42,736 nt of DNA, taken from NCBI GenBank assembly GCA_037133495.1, contig JBAXOA010000030.1, forward strand, positions 1 to 42,736, read 5' to 3'. Shown piece by piece: positions 8,796 through 17,527 of this stretch (positions are counted from its first letter, which is position 1; each line of letters begins with the position of its first letter). The notes beneath the pieces were generated by a model. It was not told the DNA's origin. It saw nothing but the letters and a program-made list of their open reading frames with translations, and did no database searches. Made by a program: the position numbers and the translations under genes. Source of the stretch: JAAFHB01 sp037133495. Lineage in GTDB: Bacteria; Bacteroidota; Bacteroidia; Bacteroidales; Prolixibacteraceae.

Positions 8796-9431
8796 ATGCC
8801 AAAGATTAAATTACCTACCAAATCGCCACACATCGACATGACGCCGATGGTGGATTTGTTTTCGTTGCTGCTGACCTTCTTTATGCTGACAACGACATTC
8901 CGGCCACAGGAGCCGGCTCCTGTGGATACGCCTTTTTCTGTGTCGGAAAAACCCTCACCGGATGCTAATATCATGACAGTGGTATTGGCGGCTGACAATA
9001 GGGTATTTTTCAATATCGACAATGGCCCGGATACAATTCTTCATTTCAGACCAAAAATTCTTGAAGAAATGGGAAAGAGGTACAATATCCAATTCACCCC
9101 ACAGGAACTTCGGAAATTTGAGAAATATGGTGCCTCCATCGGCGTTAACATCAAGGACATGAAAGCGTTTCTTGCTGTTAAGGATGCTGATCAGAAAGTT
9201 CAATACGAAAAAGGTGGAATTCCCATTGATTCAACCGACAATCAGATGGCCATGTGGGTACTCTTTGCCCGCCAGGTGAACCCTTCTGTTCAGGCCTTGA
9301 TCAAAGGTGATAACGATGTTCCTTATCCCATTGTAAAAAAAGTACTGGACATCCTTCAGGATAAAAACGTTAACAGGTTCAGCCTGATAACCAGTCTGGA
9401 GAAAGTTGAAGTAATAGACGCTAAAAAGTAG
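8796..9431 (+). CDS. exbD: ExbD/TolR family biopolymer transport protein, first copy
   Basis: Single-span protein that works with ExbB to use the proton gradient. The N-terminus carries HIDMTPMVDLFSLLLTFFMLTT (residues 9-30), the family signature with the membrane aspartate essential in ExbD and TolR (MVDL). The periplasmic part is long, and residues 160-211 (VQALIKGDNDVPYPIVKKVLD) show the typical ExbD C-terminal fold. It sits 49 bases after exbB and 4 bases before the second exbD. Two non-identical ExbD genes in a row are usual for this operon type in Bacteroidota. Confidence 0.88.
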   Translation: MPKIKLPTKSPHIDMTPMVDLFSLLLTFFMLTTTFRPQEPAPVDTPFSVSEKPSPDANIMTVVLAADNRVFFNIDNGPDTILHFRPKILEEMGKRYNIQFTPQELRKFEKYGASIGVNIKDMKAFLAVKDADQKVQYEKGGIPIDSTDNQMAMWVLFARQVNPSVQALIKGDNDVPYPIVKKVLDILQDKNVNRFSLITSLEKVEVIDAKK

Positions 9432-9435
9432 TATT

Positions 9436-10098
9436 ATGGCAGAAATTATACAAGAAGATAAACACAAGGGTGGAAAGAAAAAGCCTAAAAAGCATTCCAC
9501 TCATATCGACATGACGCCGATGGTAGACCTTATGTGTTTGCTGATCACGTTCTTCATGCTTACGACTGCTTTTAGCAAACCTAAGGTCATGGAAATCGTT
9601 CTTCCTGAGAAGATCAAGAAAGACGAAAAAGTTGAACCACCTAAGATTGCAGATAGTCGGACGCTTAACATTGTGCTGGGTCCAAACGACAAAGTTTATT
9701 GGTATCCTGGTAAGGCTGATGCTGCTGCACCGGTCCCATTACAGGAAACGAATTTCAGCGCCACAGGAATCAGGCAAGTTTTACTGGAAAGGAACAGGGC
9801 TCTTTTTAATAAAATTGAACAGTTTCAGCAAGATGTCATTACCGGTAAGTTAAATATCAAACAGGATTCTTTGAAATCAGCCATTCGTCTGCTTAAAAAG
9901 AATGATGACACAGGTCCAATTGTACTGATCAAATTTTACAGTAAAGCAAAATATAAAAATTTTGTCGATATCATTGATGAGATGTCTATTGTAGGAATTG
10001 CCCGGTATATTGTCACCGACATCAACTGGATTGAGAATAACATGGTGGAACGTGCGCTCGGAATTCCGTTAACTGCTCCCCCTACAGCTCATAAATAA
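9436..10098 (+). CDS. exbD: ExbD/TolR family biopolymer transport protein, second copy
   Basis: Second ExbD of the pair, 220 residues. A lysine-rich start (KHKGGKKKPKKHS) precedes the membrane signature HIDMTPMVDLMCLLITFFMLTT (about residues 23-44) with the same critical Asp. The periplasmic region differs from the first copy, with VLLERNRALFNKIEQF and NFVDIIDEMSIVGIARY near the end, suggesting the two ExbD proteins form a heteromer or serve different partners. The TonB gene follows 12 bases later. Confidence 0.88.
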   Translation: MAEIIQEDKHKGGKKKPKKHSTHIDMTPMVDLMCLLITFFMLTTAFSKPKVMEIVLPEKIKKDEKVEPPKIADSRTLNIVLGPNDKVYWYPGKADAAAPVPLQETNFSATGIRQVLLERNRALFNKIEQFQQDVITGKLNIKQDSLKSAIRLLKKNDDTGPIVLIKFYSKAKYKNFVDIIDEMSIVGIARYIVTDINWIENNMVERALGIPLTAPPTAHK

Positions 10099-10110
10099 AG
10101 ATCGACACGT

Positions 10111-10887
10111 ATGGTACAAGATATTAGAAAGTACACTCCAACTTTCGATGACATAGTCTTCGAAAACAGAAATAAGGAATATGGTGCGTATCAATTAAGG
10201 AAAAAGTACAACCGTGTTGTTCTGATCTCTACAATGATTGGCATTTTTGTCCTTGCAACAGTAGTTATCATCCCTTATATTCAAGCTAGCCGAGAGGCTC
10301 GCCATAAGGCAAGGGATGCCAATGAAGTAATTGCTGAGATGGCCAACGACCTTCAAAAGGACGAACCGCCACCGCCGCCACCACCACCACCGCCACCGCC
10401 ACCAGCGGAGCAACAAACTGTGGTTAAATATGTTGCACCAATAGTTGTTGATTCTGTTAAAGTTAAAGATCAATTGGTGATCTCTGAAGAGCAGGTTGCA
10501 ACAACTGTGAATAAAGAAGTAGTGGAAGTAGTGGAGCAAAAACGCGAAGAAGTACAGGAAGAAAAAGAACAACAGGTCTTTGTTGTGGTCGAAGAGATGC
10601 CGGAATTTCCCGGTGGAGAACTCGCCCTTCGTACATTCCTTGGCAAGGCGGTGGTCTATCCAAGGGTTGCTCAGGAAAATGGTATCCAGGGAAAGGTTTT
10701 TGTTACTTTCGTGGTTAACAAAGACGGCTCTGTTTCCAATGCTAAAATTACCAGAGGAGTCGATCCTTCTTTAGATGCTGAGGCATTGAGAGTCGTTTCG
10801 ACATTACCTAAATGGAAGCCTGGTAAACAACGCGGATTTCCTGTAAGGGTTTCTTTTACAGTTCCGATTAGCTTTAAGCTGCAATAA
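10111..10887 (+). CDS. tonB: Energy transducer TonB
   Basis: Links the ExbB/ExbD motor to outer-membrane receptors. The 258-residue protein has a short cytoplasmic part with the FENRNKEYGAYQLRKKY motif seen in Bacteroidota TonB proteins, a membrane helix at about 29-50, a run of 13 prolines after KDE near residue 88, a Val/Glu-rich spacer, and a C-terminal TonB domain (about 165-258) with EFPGGELALRTFL, YPRVAQENGIQGKVFV and LPKWKPGKQRG. The operon ends here with a strong terminator. Confidence 0.92.
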   Translation: MVQDIRKYTPTFDDIVFENRNKEYGAYQLRKKYNRVVLISTMIGIFVLATVVIIPYIQASREARHKARDANEVIAEMANDLQKDEPPPPPPPPPPPPPAEQQTVVKYVAPIVVDSVKVKDQLVISEEQVATTVNKEVVEVVEQKREEVQEEKEQQVFVVVEEMPEFPGGELALRTFLGKAVVYPRVAQENGIQGKVFVTFVVNKDGSVSNAKITRGVDPSLDAEALRVVSTLPKWKPGKQRGFPVRVSFTVPISFKLQ

Positions 10888-10925
10888 TCAAGTACAGACA
10901 GATTTTCTGAACTTAATATTTAATT

Positions 10926-10964
10926 AAAAAAAGGCCGTTCACTGTGAAGTGAATGGTCTTTTTT
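10926..10964 (+). terminator. Rho-independent terminator after tonB
   Basis: A long stem (AAGGCCGTTCACT / AGTGAATGGTCTT, with two G-U pairs) closes on a GTGA loop at 10944-10947 and is followed by a run of six T. A-rich and T-rich ends extend the pairing to about 17 bp, and it could act in both directions. It ends the ExbB-ExbD-TonB transcription unit. Confidence 0.9.
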
Positions 10965-11148
10965 GCTCTATAATCAAGAGAACAAGAGACAAAACGCCAT
11001 TGTCATTTTGGGCATAACAGGGATTTCTGAACCTGATATTTCTTATACAATTACCAGGCTGCAATACTGCTTTTTACTTTGGCAAGGGCATTGTTTATAA
11101 CACAACCATTAAAGCGATATTACGAAATAATTCTGTGATAGCTTTGTT

Positions 11149-11757
11149 CTAATTGGTGATTTTTTTGAACGCAGTATTGATTCCTTCAGGGTGCTCCAAT
11201 CCGAAAGTATAGGTTGAAGGATTGGTTTTAGAATCACTCAATAGAGAAAATGAAACCGGTATACCCCTGTTGAAAAGTTCAATAATTTTCCTTGCATCGG
11301 CTTCCTGAATAAATATTCGGTCAGTTGCATTTCTTGCTGTAATCTGATAAGACTCAATCCCATTTGATTTAATCGTGATTTTATATGAGTTCTCATCACC
11401 TTTCTTTACAATTTTTTTACCGTATTCGTACAGCTTGATACAAAAAGATACTTTATCAATAACAAATTTCACCTTCAGTTCATCATTGTCGACGGTGTTA
11501 TTGCTGTACTTGCCCCAGATGGCATATTCATTAGTGATGTAAAACGAATTTTTATTGTCTCCCAGATCCACAGCATAAGAGGCGATCTTCCACATACCCA
11601 ATTCATCCGGTTGATCTGTTTTTAAACTAGTAGGTTCTTTGGTTTCAGGCTGAACAGTTTCAATACCTTTTATAAGGGATTTTTCAGGTTTTTGATGATT
11701 TAACCCGCACGCAGCAACAGTTACCGAAAGAATTAACAAAATTATTAATTGTTTCAT
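11149..11757 (-). CDS. Predicted lipoprotein, function unknown
   Basis: A 202-residue exported protein. The start is set at the ATG complementary to 11755-11757 because it opens directly on a lipoprotein signal, MKQLIILLILSVTVAACG, with the lipobox VAAC; a longer reading adds 17 residues that would bury the signal. The mature part starts with a Lys/Glu/Pro/Thr-rich linker and then a beta-rich domain (about 70-202) with no recognised motif. There is no same-strand neighbour close by. The function is unknown. Confidence 0.65.
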   Translation of the reverse strand: MKQLIILLILSVTVAACGLNHQKPEKSLIKGIETVQPETKEPTSLKTDQPDELGMWKIASYAVDLGDNKNSFYITNEYAIWGKYSNNTVDNDELKVKFVIDKVSFCIKLYEYGKKIVKKGDENSYKITIKSNGIESYQITARNATDRIFIQEADARKIIELFNRGIPVSFSLLSDSKTNPSTYTFGLEHPEGINTAFKKITN

Positions 11758-12107
11758 GACAATGGAAGGATTGGCGGTTAATTTATTCGTAAACATACTA
11801 TAAATCAATTACAATAAAAAGAATAAACCTCATGAAACAGCACCTGAACGGCGATGATCAGAAACCTGCCTGTTGCAGATGATCAAAGGCCGCTTAAACT
11901 GAACTTTATTGCGTTTGTACTGATGATATAACACTACTAGTGTCTCGTTTAAATAAAAAATGTTCTTTTAAAATATAGATAATCAATTATTCGCAGCGGT
12001 TACTGTAGCGTGACGATTTCAATTGATTTTCTTTGGATTCAAATTCCTTAGAAAATGAACCAAGGGAAATACGTTTTTCCATTTGCTTTATTTGAAACAG
12101 TGGGGTT
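11758..12107. other. Intergenic stretch without a recognised gene
   Basis: About 350 bases between the lipoprotein start and the hipA 3' end. The only structure seen is a 13-bp palindrome, ACACTACTAGTGT, at 11931-11943. No ORF, terminator or tRNA is evident. Confidence 0.5.
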
Positions 12108-13355
12108 TTAAACCTTAAAAGCAGCAGTCATTAACATTTGCTCGCCACGGGGTATTCCTATTTCTACAGCTAGTTTCTGCCACCCGGACACAACAGACCT
12201 TACCTGATCTATAACTCTATCCATTTCTTTTTCTTTCATTCTAAAATAAGCACCTACACTTTTTGCAAGATCAATATTCAGGGAATTGTTATCCATATCA
12301 ATATTCAGGGCCAAACCTTCCTTGTCTATGGATGGATTGATGTCAAAAGCCGGGGATAAACGCCAACCTTCAGGGGTAAGCACGAAACCATGATTTCTTA
12401 GATGATCATCTGTGTTGGAGATAAGTATATTGAAAATCAATCTTTTCCATAACTGATATAAATCTTCATTTACATGTGTCCCTGAGAATTGAATAAACTC
12501 CACGATGTCCAAATAGGAAGGTGTTTCATCACGGATGAATTCTTCATTTTTACCTGTCATGGTCATGGCTGAGGCAAAATGGATCCTGTCTTGCTTCTGA
12601 CGGTCAAATCGTTTGGTGAAGAACGTATGATATGGTCCTGTTATATGTTCCAATCGGGATTCTGCCATTTCGATACCGGCATCAACCGCAAGACGATAGG
12701 CCAGGTATTCCCAGGCACCTTTATTCACCGTATCGTTCCTGGAAGGAAATTTGGCAATCCACGGTTGTCCCTCTTCATCCAGAATATTGGCTTTCGGCCT
12801 TGCTCCACCAAGTGACGAACCCGGAGCCATAAGCATGGCAAGCCATTTTCTTACTTCTGCTGTGTCAACATTAGATTCAATCAACTCCGCACTATACTGC
12901 AATTCCCGGATGCTTGCCCATGGTGGTACAGGCGAAACCGGATCGTTGTCCAGAAAATCACCACCAGGATCTTTTTTGAACCGTAAAGCTCCCATCCTGC
13001 TGAAATCATGAACACCTAAAAGAAAATCAATATCGTATAATTTTGGTGCAGGCAACCCTTGTTCGTTTGCAGTTAAGGAAGCTCTTCGTTTCATAAGTGT
13101 TCTGCCCCAGGTGTCAGGCATTGAATCCAGAAAGACTCCAAAATTTTCCTTCACATTAGGAAATTGTTGGCCGGTGTACCAGGCGATATCAGGATCGATG
13201 AGCAATTGCTGCTCTGAGTTAATCCAATCCGAATTATAAGAAAAGCTAAATGCTTTTCTTCCTTTAGCCTGTTGAGCAGACAAAATTCCAATGCACTTGG
13301 GCATGATCATGCCTTTCCAATCAGCATACACCCATATATCTGTTTTTTCGGCCAT
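12108..13355 (-). CDS. hipA: HipA family serine/threonine kinase toxin
   Basis: Toxin half of a type II HipBA-type module; family members phosphorylate a target (glutamyl-tRNA synthetase in E. coli) and induce dormancy. The 415-residue protein has an N-terminal HipA domain (about 10-135), the glycine loop LGGARPKAN (182-190), the ATP-binding lysine in WIAKF (Lys202), the catalytic NTDDHLRNHGF (314-324) and the metal-binding Asp in FDINPS (about 338). All key residues are present, so it should be active. It starts 3 bases after the hipB stop and shares its operon and autoregulated promoter. The target cannot be told from the sequence. Confidence 0.88.
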   Translation of the reverse strand: MAEKTDIWVYADWKGMIMPKCIGILSAQQAKGRKAFSFSYNSDWINSEQQLLIDPDIAWYTGQQFPNVKENFGVFLDSMPDTWGRTLMKRRASLTANEQGLPAPKLYDIDFLLGVHDFSRMGALRFKKDPGGDFLDNDPVSPVPPWASIRELQYSAELIESNVDTAEVRKWLAMLMAPGSSLGGARPKANILDEEGQPWIAKFPSRNDTVNKGAWEYLAYRLAVDAGIEMAESRLEHITGPYHTFFTKRFDRQKQDRIHFASAMTMTGKNEEFIRDETPSYLDIVEFIQFSGTHVNEDLYQLWKRLIFNILISNTDDHLRNHGFVLTPEGWRLSPAFDINPSIDKEGLALNIDMDNNSLNIDLAKSVGAYFRMKEKEMDRVIDQVRSVVSGWQKLAVEIGIPRGEQMLMTAAFKV

Positions 13356-13358
13356 GAC

Positions 13359-13652
13359 TTATTTCCCAATCAATTTTAAATCCTGTAATTTTCTACCAAA
13401 CTCATCATCACCTGCGAGCTTCAATAAGTCATCCTGTAGTCCCAATACCCTAAGTACATTAAAATATGCACCGATTGAAACGCTGGGGTTTCCTTTTTCA
13501 ATGTGGTATAGTGTGGAACGATCAATTCCTGCCCGTTCTGCCACTTGTATGGTCGTCAGTTTCCGCCGCTTTCGGGCCAGTTTAATATTTTCTCCCATCT
13601 GTTCAAATATCATTTGAAACTTTGGAAGTAAGATTTGCTTCTTGGATTGCAT
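13359..13652 (-). CDS. hipB: HipB-like XRE-family antitoxin and repressor
   Basis: A small DNA-binding protein with a helix-turn-helix at about residues 16-70 of the 97-residue form (MGENIKLARKRRK, IQVAERAGIDRSTLYHIEKG). The start at the ATG complementary to 13650-13652 is preferred over a longer frame because the longer form would run across the operator and promoter. It neutralises HipA and is expected to bind the 12-bp inverted repeat that frames its promoter. hipA follows 3 bases after its stop, the usual antitoxin-first order. Confidence 0.85.
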   Translation of the reverse strand: MQSKKQILLPKFQMIFEQMGENIKLARKRRKLTTIQVAERAGIDRSTLYHIEKGNPSVSIGAYFNVLRVLGLQDDLLKLAGDDEFGRKLQDLKLIGK

Positions 13653-13655
13653 GAG

Positions 13656-13706
13656 TTGTTGTTTATTATCTACAAAAATAAAATAAATGTCGTAAATAAA
13701 CAACAA
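13656..13706 (-). promoter_or_regulatory. hipB operator: 12-bp perfect inverted repeat
   Basis: TTGTTGTTTATT at 13656-13667 is repeated in inverted form as AATAAACAACAA at 13695-13706, with a 27-base spacer. The first half ends 3 bases before the hipB start codon. Flanking TGAG/CTCA bases extend the symmetry with a 2-base offset. This is the kind of paired site an XRE antitoxin dimer would use. Confidence 0.75.
13673..13703 (-). promoter_or_regulatory. hipB promoter inside the operator
   Basis: On the minus strand TATTTTTG (complement of 13673-13680) matches TAnnTTTG, with TTG (complement of 13701-13703) 20 bases upstream as the -33 element. The -33 base triplet lies within one operator half-site and the start region within the other, so repressor binding would block transcription directly. 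Confidence 0.7.
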
Positions 13707-13869
13707 TACTCATTTTAAGTATAGATTTAAAGAATTAAAATATTTCAATGTAATCAGGAGTATATGAAGCTTGTAGTTCAGATTGATTCAATTAAAATAT
13801 TAGTATAGAGCTTGCAAATGGAATGAAAATACATGGTAAGTGGTGTTTATTCAAAAACACTATTCTCTC

Positions 13870-13914
13870 TTGTAAAAAACAAAACCGTCTAACAATCAGA
13901 TTGTTAGACGGTTT
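13870..13914 (-). terminator. Rho-independent terminator after tRNA-Leu
   Basis: AAACCGTCTAACAATC and its exact complement at 13882-13897 and 13899-13914 form a near-perfect hairpin, followed on the minus strand by a T-rich tract. It lies just beyond the 3' end of the tRNA on that strand. Confidence 0.85.
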
Positions 13915-13919
13915 CTAAG

Positions 13920-14003
13920 TACCCGGGGCGGGAATCGAACCCGCACGACATTGCTATCACTGGATTTTGAGTCCAGCGCGTCTACCAATTCCGCCACCCG
14001 GGC
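13920..14003 (-). tRNA. tRNA-Leu (anticodon CAA)
   Basis: On the minus strand the gene opens with GCCCGGG, pairing with CCCGGGT at the 3' end. The D arm is GTGGCGGAATTGGTAGAC-like, the anticodon stem CTGGA/TCCAG holds the loop CTCAAAA (anticodon CAA), and a class II variable arm precedes the T arm GCGGGTTCGATTCCCGC. The 3' CCA is not encoded. Confidence 0.95.
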
Positions 14004-14286
14004 AAATGGAACTGCTTTTAGAAGCGCGGCACAAAGATAATCCAATATTCTTTTTATCGAAATATTTAAATGAAAAAGATCTCCTTTTTCGATTCATCAG
14101 TTTTACCCCAGACTGATCTCCTCTATTGATAAAAACATTGCATTTCTTTTGGAGCACAGGGCAAAGTCGAAGTGCCTTCTGTCATTTCATTGTTTCTGAC
14201 TATTTTGCCCTGTTGGTGATAATTTATTAAGGGTGACTTGCATTTTAACTGTCAAGGTCTTATATTGTATGTATTAATTTTTGTTT

Positions 14287-14859
14287 ATGCTCCCTGAAGA
14301 CGAAAAACGAGTATTCGAAGCAATAAAAAAGGACGATCATGGCGCTTATGAAATGATTTTTCGCGCCTATTACCGCCCGATGACAGCTTATGCTTTCCGG
14401 TTTCTGGGTGATATTGCCGATTCCGAAAGTATCGTCCAGGATGTTTTTCTTAGGCTTTGGCAGAAAAGAAAAGAACTGATGATTACCACCTCTCTTCAGA
14501 ATTACCTTTTTAAATCGGTTAAGAATCAATGTGTTAATCAAATAGAACACGAAAAAATAAAAACAGGTTACCAAACAATGGTCATAAAAAATGAGGTTGA
14601 CCGAACGGAATACAGCGAATTTTTTCTTGAATTTGATTTAATAAAAAAAATTGAATCAGCGATTGATGCCTTGCCTTTAAAGCGGCAGGAAATTTTCAGG
14701 CTGGCACGAGAGGAAGGACTAAAATATCGTGAAATTGCAGTGCGCCTGAACCTCTCGGTGAAAACTGTCGAGGCTCAGATGAGTTTGGCATTTAAGCAAT
14801 TAAGAGTTTCGCTTAAGGAATTTAAAAATTTCGTAATGTTTCTTATTCTCAACCGATAG
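14287..14859 (+). CDS. ECF RNA polymerase sigma-70 factor
   Basis: An extracytoplasmic-function sigma factor of 190 residues. Region 2 is visible in YEMIFRAYYRPMTAYAFRFLGD and ESIVQDVFLRLWQKRKEL, and region 4 in IDALPLKRQEIFRLAREEGLKYREIAVRLNLSVKTVEAQM. This is the Bacteroidota family usually paired with FecR. The ATG at 14287 is chosen; a TTG two codons earlier is possible. The FecR anti-sigma gene follows 41 bases later. The likely regulon is the operon downstream. Confidence 0.9.
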   Translation: MLPEDEKRVFEAIKKDDHGAYEMIFRAYYRPMTAYAFRFLGDIADSESIVQDVFLRLWQKRKELMITTSLQNYLFKSVKNQCVNQIEHEKIKTGYQTMVIKNEVDRTEYSEFFLEFDLIKKIESAIDALPLKRQEIFRLAREEGLKYREIAVRLNLSVKTVEAQMSLAFKQLRVSLKEFKNFVMFLILNR

Positions 14860-14900
14860 GGGTAAATATTACAATGCTTGTCTTTAAATAAATTCATAAG

Positions 14901-15923
14901 ATGCAATTCGAGAATAACATACCTTCTGAAAAAGAAAACCAATGGGCTGCTTTCCTAAACGGCGAGTCCGACATTTCAGAAACTTTAAATACCGAAATAG
15001 AAGAGATCGCTGACTTTACATCTGTTTGGGAATCCGCCGGTGACCACTTTAGCTATTCGTCTGCAAATACTGATCGTGCCTGGCTGTCGCTTCAGCGTAA
15101 AATTGTAAAGCCAAAATCTGGTTGGCTTATAAAGATGAAGGAAAGTCGTTTGTTGAAATATGCTGCTATGATCGTGATGATTTTTACCGCAGGATTAGCC
15201 ACCTATCAGGCGCTGCGTCTTCCGGAGAGAAAATTGGCAGTTAATAAAAAGATGAATTTTATCGAAACCGTTGCGCATCCTGCAAATTTGTCTGTACTGA
15301 CATTACCCGATGGTTCGACAGTTAAAATGAACGCAAGTACTAAAATTGAATATCCTGAACATTTTGCCGCTGATATTCGTAAAGTGAAAATGTCAGGAGA
15401 AGCATTTTTTGAAGTTGTTAAAGATCCGGCTCATCCGTTCATCATTGAAACAGAAAATGCATCAATCGAGGTACTTGGTACTTCATTTAACGTTTCTGCC
15501 TATCCCCATGCCGGATTAGTCGATGTAAATGTTGAAACCGGAAAGGTTAAGCTTACACTCAATCAAGTCACTGATGGAAAATCATTACCTAAAACAACCA
15601 TATTAACTGCTGGCTCACGGGGTTGGCTAAAGGTAGTAAACGGAGAAATGGGACAAGTAGAAAACCTCGCACCCAATTATTCATCCTGGATTACAAAGAA
15701 AATAAGTTTTCAACGCACACCGCTTGCTGAGGCTTTCACAGTACTAGGGAATACCTATCATGTGAAGGTAAAAGTGGCACAACCCGAAATCGGACAAATG
15801 CCATATACTGCAAATTTTGCTGATCTGAAACTTGATTATATTATTGATGTTATTGCACGGACTCACCATCTTGAAGTGAAAAGAAACGGTGATGAAATTA
15901 TATTTGACAGAATTCGAAAATAG
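14901..15923 (+). CDS. fecR: FecR family anti-sigma factor
   Basis: Membrane anti-sigma regulator of 340 residues. The cytoplasmic N-terminal part (1-80) binds sigma; a membrane helix lies at about 85-105 (KYAAMIVMIFTAGLATYQA). The periplasmic FecR domain covers about 120-225 (LPDGSTVKMNASTKIEYPEHF, GEAFFEVVKDPAHPFIIET, VLGTSFNVSAY), and the C-terminal domain (about 265-340) resembles DUF4974 (SFQRTPLAEAFTVLGNTY). In known systems this domain receives a signal from the N-terminal STN domain of an outer-membrane receptor. Here the next gene carries an STN domain but no barrel. Confidence 0.9.
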   Translation: MQFENNIPSEKENQWAAFLNGESDISETLNTEIEEIADFTSVWESAGDHFSYSSANTDRAWLSLQRKIVKPKSGWLIKMKESRLLKYAAMIVMIFTAGLATYQALRLPERKLAVNKKMNFIETVAHPANLSVLTLPDGSTVKMNASTKIEYPEHFAADIRKVKMSGEAFFEVVKDPAHPFIIETENASIEVLGTSFNVSAYPHAGLVDVNVETGKVKLTLNQVTDGKSLPKTTILTAGSRGWLKVVNGEMGQVENLAPNYSSWITKKISFQRTPLAEAFTVLGNTYHVKVKVAQPEIGQMPYTANFADLKLDYIIDVIARTHHLEVKRNGDEIIFDRIRK

Positions 15924-15981
15924 AGGAGTTATCTCTCTCAAAAGTAGTATATTCGTAATCAGGTGAACTAATTTCTAATCC

Positions 15982-17463
15982 ATGCGGCTGGTCAGGTTCT
16001 TCGGAGTACTCCTGTTTTTGCTTCTGTTGTGGTTTAAATTACCGGCTCAGGAGCGGATATCGATACTTGAACGCCGTGTCAGTTGCCAGATTGATTCGGC
16101 CAACGTGGAACAAATCCTCGAAAAATTAGTCTTGGAAAACGATCTCTTTTTCTCTTATAATCCTGAAATTCTACCAAAAGGGAAACGAAATGCGAGATTC
16201 AGCAACGCTTCACTTATAGAGGTGCTTGCAAATTTACTTCCAGCGAATGAATATAAAATGGAAATACTTGATAATCAAGTGATAATTATGCTTGTGGAGG
16301 TTTCTTCAGTGCGATTGTCAGGAATGATCGTTGAAGGCAGAAAGGACACTCCGGTACCATTTGCCACGCTGACCATTTCAGGCGAGAGTATTGGAACAAT
16401 GACCAACATTAATGGACAGTATGATCTTAATATTCCCTGGCGGTTTCACGACCGGCTAATTTCTGTTCGTTGCCTGGGTTTTAAACCTTTGGAAATTATA
16501 CAAAATGATCTAAAGAACCACCTCATCATACGAATGGAATTGCTGTCGGTTCATTTGCATGAAATAGAAGTAAAACCTGTAATTGTAGCCGAAGTTCTTA
16601 AAGGATTCAGGGAAAAAATTGAGAAGAACTATGAACGGTCGGCACAACTTATGATTACTTTTTATCGGGAAACAATCAAAAGGGATAATCAATATATTGG
16701 CGTTTGGGAAGCTGTTATGGAAATGCTTAAGAGCCCCTATAACTCTGAAGGTTCCGATCGTGTTCGTTTTCTGAAGGGAAGAAAGAGCAATTTTAACAAG
16801 ACTTTTAATGACATCCGGCTCAAGATACAAGGAGGACCCTGGTATATCACCACTTTGGATATAGTGCGAAATCTTGAAACCTTTTTAGATCCAAAATTTG
16901 AACACCTTTACCGCTATCGGTTTGAGCAACCTGAAATGTATAACGGCCGTATTACCTGGGTGATCCGGTTCTCGAGAAAGGAAGATGTTGACTATCCATG
17001 TTATTTTGGCAAGATTTTAATCGATGCCGATAGCTATGCACTTGTAAATGCTGAGTTTGGACTCGATAAAAAGAGCCTAAAGCTGAACGGAGAGACTTTT
17101 ATTAAGAAAGAACCTCATGGCATCATTACCCGCCCTGAACGTGCAGAATATGCAGTCAATTACCGTATGGTGGAAGGACGATGGCAATTCTATTCGGCAC
17201 GTACGGATGTGATATTCCAGGTAAAGCAAAATAAAGGAAATTTGAAAACAGAATACCGCAGTGTATCTGACGTATTGGTAACTCAGCAATATCATTTCCC
17301 TTCGAGAGCAAGGTTTGGACCTGAAGGTCTTTTTAATGCCGATGATATTTTTGCAGATATTAAAGGTGACTACGACCCTGAGTTTTGGGGAAATTACAAT
17401 GTGATTAAGCCTGATGAAGATTTAAACAAGGCACTGCGCGAGATTCAAACAGAGGCAAAATAA
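15982..17463 (+). CDS. STN and carboxypeptidase-regulatory-like domain protein without barrel
   Basis: Exported protein of 493 residues. Residues 1-22 are a signal peptide ending in KLPAQ. An STN domain (secretin and TonB N-terminal) occupies about 30-105 (QIDSANVEQILEKLVLENDL, NASLIEVLANLLPANEY), then a carboxypeptidase-regulatory-like domain at about 110-195 (SGMIVEGRKDTPVPFATLTI, NINGQYDLNI, LGFKPLEI). The remaining 300 residues are not recognised; they are soluble-looking and rich in charged and aromatic residues. A SusC-type receptor would have a plug and a barrel of about 700 residues here, which are absent. Following a sigma/FecR pair, it probably acts as the signal input or a regulated product. 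Confidence 0.75.
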   Translation: MRLVRFFGVLLFLLLLWFKLPAQERISILERRVSCQIDSANVEQILEKLVLENDLFFSYNPEILPKGKRNARFSNASLIEVLANLLPANEYKMEILDNQVIIMLVEVSSVRLSGMIVEGRKDTPVPFATLTISGESIGTMTNINGQYDLNIPWRFHDRLISVRCLGFKPLEIIQNDLKNHLIIRMELLSVHLHEIEVKPVIVAEVLKGFREKIEKNYERSAQLMITFYRETIKRDNQYIGVWEAVMEMLKSPYNSEGSDRVRFLKGRKSNFNKTFNDIRLKIQGGPWYITTLDIVRNLETFLDPKFEHLYRYRFEQPEMYNGRITWVIRFSRKEDVDYPCYFGKILIDADSYALVNAEFGLDKKSLKLNGETFIKKEPHGIITRPERAEYAVNYRMVEGRWQFYSARTDVIFQVKQNKGNLKTEYRSVSDVLVTQQYHFPSRARFGPEGLFNADDIFADIKGDYDPEFWGNYNVIKPDEDLNKALREIQTEAK

Positions 17464-17527
17464 TTGATTGAAAAGGTTTTAATTAGGTAACAAGTACATT
17501 ACAATGATTAATTAATAAGTCTTCTGA

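Noticed and set aside
10195..10572. A 125-codon minus-strand frame rich in Trp, Arg and Phe
   Set aside because: It is the complement of the proline run and spacer in tonB, not a gene.
11931..11943. Palindrome ACACTACTAGTGT
   Set aside because: Too short and single-copy to interpret; no gene or promoter geometry supports it.
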